A DNA stretch of 64,000 bases. Origin: an uncultured Flavobacteriaceae bacterium. GTDB taxonomy: Bacteria; Bacteroidota; Bacteroidia; Flavobacteriales; Flavobacteriaceae. Positions 45,561 to 54,245 of the stretch are shown piece by piece. Below the pieces are notes generated by a model that saw only the letters and a list, made by a program, of their open reading frames with translations, was not told where the DNA came from and did not search any database. The stretch is from NCBI GenBank assembly GCA_947488435.1, contig CANKZG010000001.1, positions 1 through 64,000 of the forward strand. The letters are read 5' to 3'. A program made the position numbers and the translations under genes. Position 1 is the stretch's first letter, and every line of letters begins with the position of its first letter.

Positions 45561-47645
45561 TTATAACATAAGACCGTTCTCTTCAAGAGATTTTTTAAGC
45601 TTAGCCTGATTTTCCCAAAATTGCATTTCTATCTTCTCAATAGTTTCCTCGTATTTTGGATGATTTTGCAGTTGATTCATTAGTGGGTCTTTCTTCATAA
45701 ATAAGAGTACCCAATATTGGAAATCATCTTCTATACTAAATTTATCATATGCTTCGATAGCCTTATCTGGCATCTCTTCATAGAGATAAAGTATAGCTAC
45801 ACTTGCCTCTTTGTATATTGACACATCCTTTTCAAGGTAGTCTTTATATTTTTTCAAGTATTGCTCAGCTTTACTAGAAAAGCCCATTTTTTTATAAGTG
45901 TATGCAATTTTTATATTCTCTCCAGGATACAGGTCAATTTTATTGGAGTCGAGAATGGCAATATACTTTTCATAATAGAATAATGCATTACTATAATCTT
46001 CTTGAAAATAATACATCTTCGCTAATTCTTGAGTAATGTCAGTACGTGTAGTATCTTTTTTCCACTCTATTAGCAATTTACTTGTCAAGGATTCCAAATC
46101 CCTATCATTAGCATAATCTATAAAGTTCTTTAAATAGGGAGCGTAAGGATTATTAGGATTATATCTCAAAGATTCTTCAATGTATTGTGAGGCTTCTTTA
46201 GCAAATCCATTTTGGACTAAAGCATTGCTCAAGTTTAGGTAGATAAAACTTTTAGATACAGAATCATTAGCTTCAATATTCAATTTAATGCCTTTTAAAG
46301 CATAAGTGAGATATTTATCTGTGTTCGGAACAACTCTAGAATATATATCAGACAGAATTAATACTACAGAAGACGCATTGGGATTGTAATCTAGTGCTTT
46401 TTCTAAGTAAGGTATTGCTAGTTTAAATTCGTTTGCATTTATATAATACAGGGCCTTTGCAATCAGAGGTAATTCAGAAGTAGAATCATATAGCAGGGCA
46501 TTGTCAGCATACTCATTTAAATTGTCTAGATATTTTTTTTCAATTTTGTTTACATCTAAATAAAAGTAACAAATGGCAATTTGAGCATAAGCATTAGCGT
46601 ATTTTGAATCTTGTTCTATAGCTTTTTCAAAATTGAGAATAGCTTTATTTAATCCTACTTCACTTTTTTCATTTTGATTTTCCAATCCTTTTAAATAAAA
46701 GTCATAAGCGATTATATTTTCTGTAGGCTTCTTATCAATAAGCGCCAATTCCTTTGGAGTTACATTTGCTTCTATTGCAAAAGCAATCTTTTTTGCAATA
46801 GTATTTTGAAGTTCGAAAACATTATCAAGTTGATATTTGTATTGTTCTGACCAAATAGGACTATCTTCATTGGTGTCTATCAATTGAATAGTCAGAAGTA
46901 CTTCATTTCCTATTTTTTGTCCACTTCCTTCAACCAAATAGTTTACTTGTAATTCTTCGGCAATCTCTGAAACTGTTTTAGGGTTGCTTCTATATTTTTC
47001 CGTAGATGTTCTACTTATTACGCGTAAATCTTTAATTTTTTGAAGATTATTGCGTGAAGATTCCATAACCCCATTAATGAAGTATAAATTAGAATTGTCT
47101 TCACTTAGATTTTTGAAAGGTAAAAAGGCAATAGACTTTTCTTTATTTGCTTGAGATTCAAAAGTTTTGAATTGGTCTTTAAAAAAGTATATGATAGCAA
47201 TTATTGATATGGTAGTGATTGCTATAATATATCTATTAACGTTCCGGTTTTTAATGACAGTTTCTTTTGTTTCTTCTTCATCTTTATGTTCTGCATTCCA
47301 TTCTTCCTCTTTTCTGGTTTTTGTTTCACCTGGAGGATAGCCATAATATTCGCGATAACATTTTGTGAAATAAGACGGATTACTAAAACCAACTTCAAAT
47401 GCAATTTCTGAAGCCGTACGTTCAGTTTCTTGTAACATTTTTGCCGCTTGCTGTAAACGTATTTCCCGAATAAATTGACTTGCAGACAAGTTGGTCTGCT
47501 TTTTTATTTTTCTGAGCAAACTAGAACGACTCATATTCATTTTATCTGCCAACTCTGAAACACCAAATTGCTCGTTAGAAATATTATCTAAAACGGCGGA
47601 TTTAGCTTCCGATAAAAATGAATTTGAAGTATAGCCCGAGGTCAT
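45561..47645 (-). CDS. Transmembrane AraC-type regulator with TolB-N/FlgO-like and TPR domains
   Basis: A 694-residue one-component regulator. Residues about 12-110 are an AraC/XylS DNA-binding domain (FGVSELADKMNMSRSSLLRK ... EIAFEVGFSNPSYFTKCYRE). After an acidic linker a membrane helix follows (YIIAITTISIIAIIYFF, about 138-156). Next is a TolB-N/FlgO-like domain (about 168-300, KSIAFLPFKNLSEDN, LRVISRTSTEKYR, VNYLVEGSGQKI). The rest is TPR repeats (about 315-660, LNKAILNFEKAIEQDSKYAN). Topology would put the HTH in the cytoplasm and the TPRs in the periplasm. This order is the reverse of the regulators at 56207 and 59766. The divergent ankyrin gene and direct repeats at 47732-47765 suggest its targets. 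Confidence 0.85.
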   Translation of the reverse strand: MTSGYTSNSFLSEAKSAVLDNISNEQFGVSELADKMNMSRSSLLRKIKKQTNLSASQFIREIRLQQAAKMLQETERTASEIAFEVGFSNPSYFTKCYREYYGYPPGETKTRKEEEWNAEHKDEEETKETVIKNRNVNRYIIAITTISIIAIIYFFKDQFKTFESQANKEKSIAFLPFKNLSEDNSNLYFINGVMESSRNNLQKIKDLRVISRTSTEKYRSNPKTVSEIAEELQVNYLVEGSGQKIGNEVLLTIQLIDTNEDSPIWSEQYKYQLDNVFELQNTIAKKIAFAIEANVTPKELALIDKKPTENIIAYDFYLKGLENQNEKSEVGLNKAILNFEKAIEQDSKYANAYAQIAICYFYLDVNKIEKKYLDNLNEYADNALLYDSTSELPLIAKALYYINANEFKLAIPYLEKALDYNPNASSVVLILSDIYSRVVPNTDKYLTYALKGIKLNIEANDSVSKSFIYLNLSNALVQNGFAKEASQYIEESLRYNPNNPYAPYLKNFIDYANDRDLESLTSKLLIEWKKDTTRTDITQELAKMYYFQEDYSNALFYYEKYIAILDSNKIDLYPGENIKIAYTYKKMGFSSKAEQYLKKYKDYLEKDVSIYKEASVAILYLYEEMPDKAIEAYDKFSIEDDFQYWVLLFMKKDPLMNQLQNHPKYEETIEKIEMQFWENQAKLKKSLEENGLML

Positions 47646-47731
47646 TTTTTTGATTAACTGAAACCAATATAAGTAAAATTTGAAAACAGACTTTGTTTAA
47701 GGCTGTTTTTTTACAATAGTATTAAATGCGC

Positions 47732-47765
47732 CATAATTTATAGTCTTGCCGCATAATTTATAGTC
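47732..47765. promoter_or_regulatory. Direct repeat CATAATTTATAGTC x2, 20-bp period
   Basis: CATAATTTATAGTC at 47732-47745 and 47752-47765, identical over 14 bases and preceded by C/G-rich flanks. The pair sits between the divergent AraC-type regulator (start 47645) and the ankyrin gene (start 47875), about 60 bases upstream of the latter's -7 element. AraC-type proteins bind direct repeats about two turns apart. Confidence 0.6.
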
Positions 47766-47825
47766 GTGCTTTAAACTTCATAATTACTGATTCATAACTG
47801 TTTACCCTTGCTTCAGGGTTGGTTG

Positions 47826-47833
47826 CATCTTTG
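47826..47833 (+). promoter_or_regulatory. -7 element of the ankyrin gene
   Basis: CATCTTTG within GCATCTTTGTATCATCAAA; the same GCATCTTTGTAxCATCAAA text stands before the serine hydrolase gene (62826). It matches TAnnTTTG but for the first base. Confidence 0.5.
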
Positions 47834-47874
47834 TATCATCAAATCGAAACAATAATTCTTAAAAATTTAAAGTA

Positions 47875-48462
47875 ATGAGAAACTCAATTAAAATTCTATC
47901 AAAAAGCTTGGCTATTGTTATATGTGCCATAGCATTTTCAATAACATCGTGCTCACAAAAAAGTGAAACTAAAAATACAAAGGACGCTTCCAAAAAAGAG
48001 ATAGCTAAACCAAGTCAAGACATTCACGAAGCGATTATCACAAATAATTTCGAGGTTGTAAAACAGCACATTACAAATGGTTCTGATATCAATAAAATAG
48101 AGACAATGAGTGGTTCTACACCTTTGTTAACTGCGGTGACTTTTAACCGGCCTAAAATAGTAGCTGAGTTATTAAAAGCAAAAGTGGATTTATCAATTAA
48201 GAATAATGATGGTGGTACTGCATTACATACTGCTGCATTTTTTGGAAGAATAGAAATGGTTAAAATGTTGTTGGATGCTGGGGCTGATAAAACAATAAAA
48301 AACAATTTTGGGGCAACACCCAGAGAAACTGTGTTAGGCGAATTTAATGAAATGAAGCCTATTTATGAGATGTTAACCTTACAGTTGCAACCTATGGGCT
48401 TCACTTTAGACCTTAAAGAATTAGAGAAGGCAAGACCTGTAGTCGCAATGATGTTACAATAA
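47875..48462 (+). CDS. Ankyrin-repeat lipoprotein
   Basis: A 195-residue lipoprotein with lipobox ITSC (Cys about 26), a short Lys/Ser linker and three to four ankyrin repeats (about 50-165: IHEAIITNNFEVVKQHITNG, STPLLTAVTFNRPKIVAELL, GTALHTAAFFGRIEMVKMLL). Ankyrin repeats bind other proteins; the partner is unknown. The gene is divergent from the transmembrane AraC-type regulator and shares an intergenic region with its presumed operators, so it is a likely target. Confidence 0.85.
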   Translation: MRNSIKILSKSLAIVICAIAFSITSCSQKSETKNTKDASKKEIAKPSQDIHEAIITNNFEVVKQHITNGSDINKIETMSGSTPLLTAVTFNRPKIVAELLKAKVDLSIKNNDGGTALHTAAFFGRIEMVKMLLDAGADKTIKNNFGATPRETVLGEFNEMKPIYEMLTLQLQPMGFTLDLKELEKARPVVAMMLQ

Positions 48463-48561
48463 ATCCAATGTCTATATACTGTTTATAGAATTAATTGGCA
48501 TATAAGTTATCATCTGTACGAAAAGTAAAACACCTAATTAAATCAATCAAAATCCCTTGTT

Positions 48562-49647
48562 ATGACTATTGAAAGACGTTACGATATCGATTGGCTAAGA
48601 GTAATAGCCATAGCACTTTTATTAATATATCATATTGCTATTGTGTTTCAGCCTTGGGCTATGTTTATTGCTTTCTTGAGAAGTGACGAGATGTCTACGG
48701 CACTATGGCAACCTATGACTATGTTAAATGTGTGGAGAATACCTATACTCTTCTATGTGTCTGGTTTGGGTGCTTATTTTGCTTTGAGAAAACGTAACAA
48801 TACCCAGTTACTTAAAGAGCGTACCACAAGAATTCTACTACCATTTTTGTTTGGAATTATTGCCATTACGCCTTTGCATATGTATGTGTTTCAAGATTAT
48901 TACAATATGCCTTTAAGCTATTATGCGCATATGGGACACCTTTGGTTTTTAGGTAATATTTTTATCTATGTACTTATAGGACTTCCTTTGTTTTTCGCAA
49001 TAAAGAAAGGAATGTTTTCAAGACTATTGTCTTTCTCAGAGAGACTGTTTAGCAATCCTTTAGGCTTATTATCGGTAAACATCTTTTTTATTGCAGAGGT
49101 ATTAATTTTTCAACCAAAACCATTTGCAGTTTATGCACAAACCTGGCACGGTTTTGCAATTGGCCTATTGGCGTTCTTTTTTGGCTTTCTTTTTATGAAA
49201 ACAGGAAAAGTATTTTGGAATACAGTAAAACGGTGGAAATGGTTTTTTTTGGGATTAGCTGCTATTCTATACACATTAAGATATGTAATCTTCGCTGCTG
49301 AAGGACCATCTTACTTAACAGTAATTGAGAGTAACAGTTGGATTTTCTCAATTTTTGGATTTTGTCATCAATATCTGAACAAGCCAAGTAAGGCGTTATC
49401 ATATTTGAGTAAGGCAGCGTATCCTGTATATATCATACATATGATTGTACTTTATTTGGCTGCAAAATTAATACTGCCCTTTCACTTACCTGCAATAATC
49501 GCTTTTATAATAATAACCATAATTACTTTCTCTGGCTGTTACTTGATATATGAATTTATAATTAGAAGGATACCTATTCTTAGGCCCTTATTCGGTCTAA
49601 AACGGAAATTTAAAAGCCAAGTGCAAAGAAAATTAAAAGGCATTTAG
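48562..49647 (+). CDS. Acyltransferase 3-family membrane protein (OpgC-like)
   Basis: A 361-residue membrane protein with about ten helices. The N-terminal RRYDIDWLRVIAIALLLIYH carries the conserved Arg and His of the acyltransferase 3 family, and WRIPILFYVSGLGAYFALRK and MGHLWFLGNIFIYVLIGLPL are typical. Members O-acylate extracellular or periplasmic glycans. The substrate is not evident. It follows the ankyrin gene by 99 bases on the same strand. Confidence 0.87.
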   Translation: MTIERRYDIDWLRVIAIALLLIYHIAIVFQPWAMFIAFLRSDEMSTALWQPMTMLNVWRIPILFYVSGLGAYFALRKRNNTQLLKERTTRILLPFLFGIIAITPLHMYVFQDYYNMPLSYYAHMGHLWFLGNIFIYVLIGLPLFFAIKKGMFSRLLSFSERLFSNPLGLLSVNIFFIAEVLIFQPKPFAVYAQTWHGFAIGLLAFFFGFLFMKTGKVFWNTVKRWKWFFLGLAAILYTLRYVIFAAEGPSYLTVIESNSWIFSIFGFCHQYLNKPSKALSYLSKAAYPVYIIHMIVLYLAAKLILPFHLPAIIAFIIITIITFSGCYLIYEFIIRRIPILRPLFGLKRKFKSQVQRKLKGI

Positions 49648-49693
49648 GGTCGAGCTCTATACTTTATGCATCAATTCAATAAACTACAGAACC

Positions 49694-50401
49694 GTGATTA
49701 AATTATTTAGAAACAATAGACAAAAAATGCTGATTAATAATAAGTTCATCAACTATTTTTTCTATGCCGCAGGAGAAATTCTTCTTGTTATTATAGGAAT
49801 CCTTATTGCATTGGCAATCAATGAACATTCAAACAACAACAAGAAAATAGAGTTACGGAGCTCGTATATCATTCAATTAAATGAGGAGGCTAATCGTAAC
49901 CTAAAAAGGCTAACTATTCTAGACGACGAGGCGTCTACAATGCTTAAAGAATTAGATTCAGTGTTTAAGATGCTATTAAATAAAGACTATAATAACCCAA
50001 AATTATCCTCAAAATCATTTTTTCTAATTGTTTCTAAAAAGTTTTATCCAGAAACGATAACCTATGAAAATTTAAAATTTTCTGGTGATTTAAAGCTTTT
50101 TGATGATTTAAACTTACGGAATTCAATTTCTGAAACTTATGAAAAATTCAATCCTATAGAAAAACTTGAATCTTCTGAACAACAAGCGATTGAGGCCTAT
50201 TATGAGAATTTTTTGATGCCAAAAGTTAAGTTTAGAAGTATGGGTATATCTTCAAATACTTATGGGAGAGATATTTATTTCGAAAATATGGTATTAACAA
50301 GAATGACTACTGTAGCACAAAACCAAGAGGCTTATAACAATGCAATTGAATCATTAAAAAAATTAAAAATCATATTTACTGAATTACAAAATAATAACTG
50401 A
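49694..50401 (+). CDS. DUF6090-family membrane protein
   Basis: A 235-residue protein starting at a GTG (MIKLFRNNRQKML). The family pattern is an N-terminal basic stretch, then one helix (YAAGEILLVIIGILIALAIN) and a long helical part with charged residues (LRSSYIIQLNEEANRNLKRL). DUF6090 genes occur in many paralogues in Flavobacteriaceae; function unknown. It is 46 bases after the acyltransferase gene. Confidence 0.85.
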   Translation: MIKLFRNNRQKMLINNKFINYFFYAAGEILLVIIGILIALAINEHSNNNKKIELRSSYIIQLNEEANRNLKRLTILDDEASTMLKELDSVFKMLLNKDYNNPKLSSKSFFLIVSKKFYPETITYENLKFSGDLKLFDDLNLRNSISETYEKFNPIEKLESSEQQAIEAYYENFLMPKVKFRSMGISSNTYGRDIYFENMVLTRMTTVAQNQEAYNNAIESLKKLKIIFTELQNNN

Positions 50402-50541
50402 CAATCTAAAAAATCACTTCAAATCTGCTTCTTGTATAGAATATTTGTTCTGTTTCTAAAAGTAGAACTTTAGAAAATCGAACTCTAATTAATTTTGAAA
50501 AGGAAAACTATCGTAGAAATAATAAATAAAAAGAACGAAGA

Positions 50542-51009
50542 ATGAATTCTAATGAAATAATTTCAGATATCAAGCAACCAAAAAAGAAAACACATCCATT
50601 TTGGCGTTTTTTCTGGCTCACATTTCTTGTCGTTTCTCTTGGATATGCTTGGTACTCTTTTTACGCACCATCTAATGGAATTAAGTGGAGTACTGTTTCT
50701 AATCAGGAATCACTCATCAACAATTCCAATAAAAACACATTAGTGTTTTTTACAGCAGAATGGTGTTCGCCCTGTCGAATAATGAAACGAGAAGTATTCG
50801 CTGATAAAAAAGTTGAAGAGATTATGAATTCGAAATTCAGAGCTATACTGATTGATGTCGATAATCCAAAAACCAAAGAAATTGTAAATCAGTACAAAGC
50901 AAATGTGACACCAACCACAATCCTTTTAGACTCAGAAGGAAAAGTGGTTAGGCATATTGTCGGTAAAATTGAAAAAGATAAATTTCTTGAAATGCTTCTA
51001 AATATTTAA
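50542..51009 (+). CDS. Membrane-anchored thioredoxin
   Basis: A 155-residue protein with a short cytosolic N-terminus, one membrane helix (FWRFFWLTFLVVSLGYAW, about 23-42) and a thioredoxin domain with an intact active site, FFTAEWCSPCRIMKREVF (WCSPC), and the cis-Pro loop ANVTPTTILLDSEG. The domain would face the periplasm and act as a thiol-disulfide oxidoreductase. It is unlike the monothiol protein at 21330. Confidence 0.88.
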   Translation: MNSNEIISDIKQPKKKTHPFWRFFWLTFLVVSLGYAWYSFYAPSNGIKWSTVSNQESLINNSNKNTLVFFTAEWCSPCRIMKREVFADKKVEEIMNSKFRAILIDVDNPKTKEIVNQYKANVTPTTILLDSEGKVVRHIVGKIEKDKFLEMLLNI

Positions 51010-51054
51010 TCTATGAGAAAATTTTTAATAAAAAACAATCAAAACAATCAAAAC

Positions 51055-51106
51055 AATCAAAAAACGAATAATTATGAAATCAATTAAAATCAAAAAACGA
51101 ACAATT
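51055..51106 (+). repeat. Duplicated 33-bp leader with two in-frame start codons
   Basis: AATCAAAAAACGAATAATT (51055-51073) ends at an ATG at 51074; AATCAAAAAACGAACAATT (51088-51106) ends at an ATG at 51107. The 33-bp unit is duplicated and keeps the frame, so there are two start codons for one gene. Four copies of AAAACAATC lie around it (from about 51034). Confidence 0.7.
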
Positions 51107-51709
51107 ATGAAAACAATCAAAAAACAAATCTTAGTAAGAATGGCTTGTGTTGCCTTTGCATTAGTATCAAGTATAACGTACGCACAGAGCACCACTCAAG
51201 AATCAACAACAGAAAGAGATGGTTTCATCTTCGAATTTGTAGCTGGTGGAGGTATTATCAGTTTAGAGGATAGTGCAGGTATTCAAACGTTCGATACATC
51301 TCAAGGAACATTCGTTTTTCCAGATTTAAAATTTGGCTATATGCTTAATGAAAGACTAGCTATTACTGCTTCTTTACCAGGAAACATCTACGAATTTCAA
51401 GATAACGATAGGCATTTTGGAGGGTTCATTCCTTCAGTACAATATTGGGTAAAAGACCGTTGGTGGATTCACGGTGGAATTGGTTTAGCCATAGATTCGC
51501 CTGCATTATATGATATTAAAGACAATGTAAATGACGATTGGAACTTTGGTTGTGCAGTTATGGCAAGTACTGGGTATGAAATTTACAAAAAGAAAAATTT
51601 CGCGCTTAATGTGCAGTCCAAATTAGTTCTGGGTCGTGCTAATTTAGATGGAGATGCTCATAGAGATGCAGTAATCTTTAATGTTGGATTAGGATTTAGC
51701 TGGCTATAA
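51107..51709 (+). CDS. Small outer-membrane beta-barrel protein
   Basis: About 200 residues from the ATG at 51107, chosen since it gives a normal signal peptide (MKTIKKQILVRMACVAFALV ... TYAQS); the ATG at 51074 adds 11 residues from a duplicated leader. The mature part has alternating strands with Gly and aromatic residues (FIFEFVAGGGIISLEDS, FGYMLNERLAITASLPG, RWWIHGGIGLAIDS) and ends FNVGLGFSWL, an 8-stranded OmpW/OmpA-like barrel pattern. Function unknown. A strong hairpin follows at 51716-51756. Confidence 0.72.
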   Translation: MKTIKKQILVRMACVAFALVSSITYAQSTTQESTTERDGFIFEFVAGGGIISLEDSAGIQTFDTSQGTFVFPDLKFGYMLNERLAITASLPGNIYEFQDNDRHFGGFIPSVQYWVKDRWWIHGGIGLAIDSPALYDIKDNVNDDWNFGCAVMASTGYEIYKKKNFALNVQSKLVLGRANLDGDAHRDAVIFNVGLGFSWL

Positions 51710-51715
51710 GCTTTC

Positions 51716-51756
51716 ACTCGAATTATGCAATAGATTTTGTATTGCATAATTCGGGT
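51716..51756 (+). terminator. Long perfect hairpin after the barrel gene
   Basis: CGAATTATGCAATA, loop GATTTTG, TATTGCATAATTCG: 14 perfect pairs, extendable to 17. No T-run follows, so it may act as a 3'-end stabiliser rather than a classic terminator. Confidence 0.6.
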
Positions 51757-51789
51757 CTTATTGGAATCATAAACAAAATTAAATAAACT

Positions 51790-52488
51790 ATGATTGTAAA
51801 TACAGAACAGAAAAATTTAATTAAAACCGCTAGAATAACTGGCTTATGGTATTTAATGATGGCTATTACAGGGATTCTAGGGTTTATGGTCTTTCATTCT
51901 CAAATATTTGTGTCTGGTAATCCTGAACAAACGCTAACAAATTTAGTAGAATTAGAATCTACAGCAAGAATTAGGTTGCTATTAGAGTTTGCTATCGTAA
52001 TATCACAAGCACTTACCGCAGTTTGGTTTTTCAAGTTATTTAAAGATAATTATGACTGGGAAGCTTGGACTCTAGGTATATGGGGAATGGTAAATGCTTT
52101 AGCCATTATGATAAGTGCAATTTCAATCGCCTCAGCAATAGGTATTGCAAATTCTGATATAAGTGCTATGGAAGACAAAGTTTTACTAATTCAGGTTCTT
52201 CAAAAAATAGTTTCAAATGCTTGGGGTATTGGTGGCCTATTTTTCGGATTATGGCTATTTCCTATGGGGTACATAGTTATCAAATCTAAAAGATTGCCTG
52301 TATGGTTAGGAAGAGTCCTTATTTTAGGAGCTGTAGGCTATCTAATTTCTACAGTTATACGCTACGCCGGAATTGATTTTAGCTTCAATAAATTTCTTAC
52401 ACTACCTGCAACCATTGGTGAATTTTGGATGATTGGTTATTTGCTAATTTTTGGAATAAGACCTAATTATGAAGTAAAATTAAATTAA
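51790..52488 (+). CDS. DUF4386-family membrane protein
   Basis: A 232-residue protein with six hydrophobic helices. The N-terminus KTARITGLWYLMMAITGILG, with FVSGNPEQTLTNLVELESTA and RIRLLLEFAIVISQALTAVW, is the DUF4386 pattern. Function unknown; many are encoded beside stress or resistance genes. It lies 81 bases after the barrel gene. Confidence 0.88.
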   Translation: MIVNTEQKNLIKTARITGLWYLMMAITGILGFMVFHSQIFVSGNPEQTLTNLVELESTARIRLLLEFAIVISQALTAVWFFKLFKDNYDWEAWTLGIWGMVNALAIMISAISIASAIGIANSDISAMEDKVLLIQVLQKIVSNAWGIGGLFFGLWLFPMGYIVIKSKRLPVWLGRVLILGAVGYLISTVIRYAGIDFSFNKFLTLPATIGEFWMIGYLLIFGIRPNYEVKLN

Positions 52489-52544
52489 AACGGCACACAA
52501 CAACAACGTGTGTAAAACCATTGGCAAACATTAAAACTAAAATT

Positions 52545-53492
52545 ATGAATTATAAGCTTTTCCTATTAATTATAACACTTTTTATAACTCATACATCTTT
52601 TACTCAAAATATTGAACTAAATAGAGGCTCAGGTTTTTTTAAAATCAACGGAATTGGTAAACATCAAAATGATTCAATTACCATTTTTTATCATAAACCA
52701 ATAAATTTCACTCGAAGTTCAAAGATTTTAATTGTTGTACCTGGCGCTGGTAGAAATGGAGATAGTTATCGAGATTCTTGGATTAAAACATCCGAAAAAC
52801 ATAGTGTTCTTGTTTTATCACCATCTTACCTCGAAAAAGATTATAATTATGGGGATTATCACCTTGGAGGAATTATTAAAGACTTAGACTTATCAAAAGG
52901 AGTTTCATTCAAAAAAGGCACAAATCAAGTTCACATTGATGAAAATATTATTGAATTTAATGTTGATACAAACAAAGGGAATTGGATTTTTAATGACTTT
53001 GATAGAATTTTTGAGCTAGTTAAAAATTCAACAAATTCAAATCAAAAAAAATACGATATGTTTGGCCATTCTGCTGGAGGCCAAATGCTGCATAGATTTG
53101 TTTTGTTTCAACCAAATTCTAAAGCTAACAGAATACTTGCATCAAATGCTGGAACATACACGCTTCTTGATTCTGAAATGTTCTACCCATTTGGAATAGA
53201 AAATGTAAATATTCCAAAGAAACAATTGAAAAAATCATTCAATAAAAAACTTGTTTTATTCCTTGGAGAACTTGATAATAATTTGGAAACAAAAGGTAGA
53301 ATGTTAAGGTCAAAAACTGCAGATAAACAAGGAACAAGTCGAATTGAAAGGGGTAAAAATTTTTACTCTTTAAGCAAAGAATTATCTCAAAAATCAAAAA
53401 TGAAATTTAAGTGGAAACTTGAAATAGTACCTAATGTCGGACATAATCAAAAAAAGATGGCAAAGGCAGCAGCAAAATATTTATATGAATAA
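52545..53492 (+). CDS. Secreted alpha/beta-hydrolase-like protein
   Basis: About 315 residues from the ATG at 52545 (an upstream TTG at 52521 adds eight residues before the signal peptide). Signal peptide MNYKLFLLIITLFITHTSFT. Then SKILIVVPGAGRNGDSYRDS (oxyanion region), YDMFGHSAGGQMLHRFVLFQ with the nucleophile Ser in GHSAGG, KLVLFLGELDNN with the acid, and VPNVGHNQKKM with the likely His. Probably a poly-ester or small-ester hydrolase acting outside the cytoplasm. Its codon use is more AT-rich than the core genes. Short hairpin GCACAC...GTGTGT precedes it. Confidence 0.78.
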   Translation: MNYKLFLLIITLFITHTSFTQNIELNRGSGFFKINGIGKHQNDSITIFYHKPINFTRSSKILIVVPGAGRNGDSYRDSWIKTSEKHSVLVLSPSYLEKDYNYGDYHLGGIIKDLDLSKGVSFKKGTNQVHIDENIIEFNVDTNKGNWIFNDFDRIFELVKNSTNSNQKKYDMFGHSAGGQMLHRFVLFQPNSKANRILASNAGTYTLLDSEMFYPFGIENVNIPKKQLKKSFNKKLVLFLGELDNNLETKGRMLRSKTADKQGTSRIERGKNFYSLSKELSQKSKMKFKWKLEIVPNVGHNQKKMAKAAAKYLYE

Positions 53493-53545
53493 AATATAAA
53501 ACATTTGCTAACAAAGTGAATACTTCAATTACTTAAATTAGAAAA

Positions 53546-54238
53546 ATGAAATATATTTTAATAATCAGTTTACTAATAATGATGGGATGCTCAAATACAT
53601 CCAAGTCAAAAGTGGCATCAACAAAAAACGGGACTCAGGAAAATCTAACTGCCGTTTTAGAAACTATCTGGCAAACAGAACAAATACCAATTAGAAAAAG
53701 AGATTCATTAATTACTCTTTATGGTGTTGATGCAGAGTTGGTTAAAGAGCAGCAATTAATAATTGATAAAAACCATATAATTAATGAGAAGAAAGTGAAA
53801 GAGATTCTGGATAAATATGGTTGGCCAACAAAAGAAATGATTGGAGAACAAGGCAATTGGACTATTTGTAATGTTATACAACATTCAGATAATGAAGTTC
53901 GTATGCTATATCTTCCAATGATGAGACAAGCAGTAAAGGATAAGAAATTAGAACCACGATTCTTAGTCAGAGCAGAAGATAGAATCGCAACCGAACGAGG
54001 CGATTTACAAATCTATGGTGGTCAAATGAAATACTATCCAGAAACTAAGAGCTTTAACCTTTGGCCTGTTTTTGACCCAGAAAATATTGATACAAGAAGA
54101 ACTGAAATTGGATTGGATTCCATTGCTGTATTCCTTAAAAATAGATTTGATTTTGAATGGAATCTCGAAGACCAAATGAGAAGAACAAAAGAATTTGAGT
54201 TAGCAAAACAAAAAATGAATAGTTCAACAAAAAAATAA
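53546..54238 (+). CDS. DUF6624-family lipoprotein
   Basis: A 230-residue lipoprotein with lipobox MMGC (Cys about 15). The mature part is largely helical with the DUF6624 pattern: ETIWQTEQIPIRKRDSLITL, YGWPTKEMIGEQGNWTICNV, VIQHSDNEVRMLYLPMMRQA and RFLVRAEDRIATERGDLQIYG. No biochemical function is known. It lies seven bases before the acetyltransferase gene. Confidence 0.85.
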   Translation: MKYILIISLLIMMGCSNTSKSKVASTKNGTQENLTAVLETIWQTEQIPIRKRDSLITLYGVDAELVKEQQLIIDKNHIINEKKVKEILDKYGWPTKEMIGEQGNWTICNVIQHSDNEVRMLYLPMMRQAVKDKKLEPRFLVRAEDRIATERGDLQIYGGQMKYYPETKSFNLWPVFDPENIDTRRTEIGLDSIAVFLKNRFDFEWNLEDQMRRTKEFELAKQKMNSSTKK

Positions 54239-54245
54239 AAACCCT

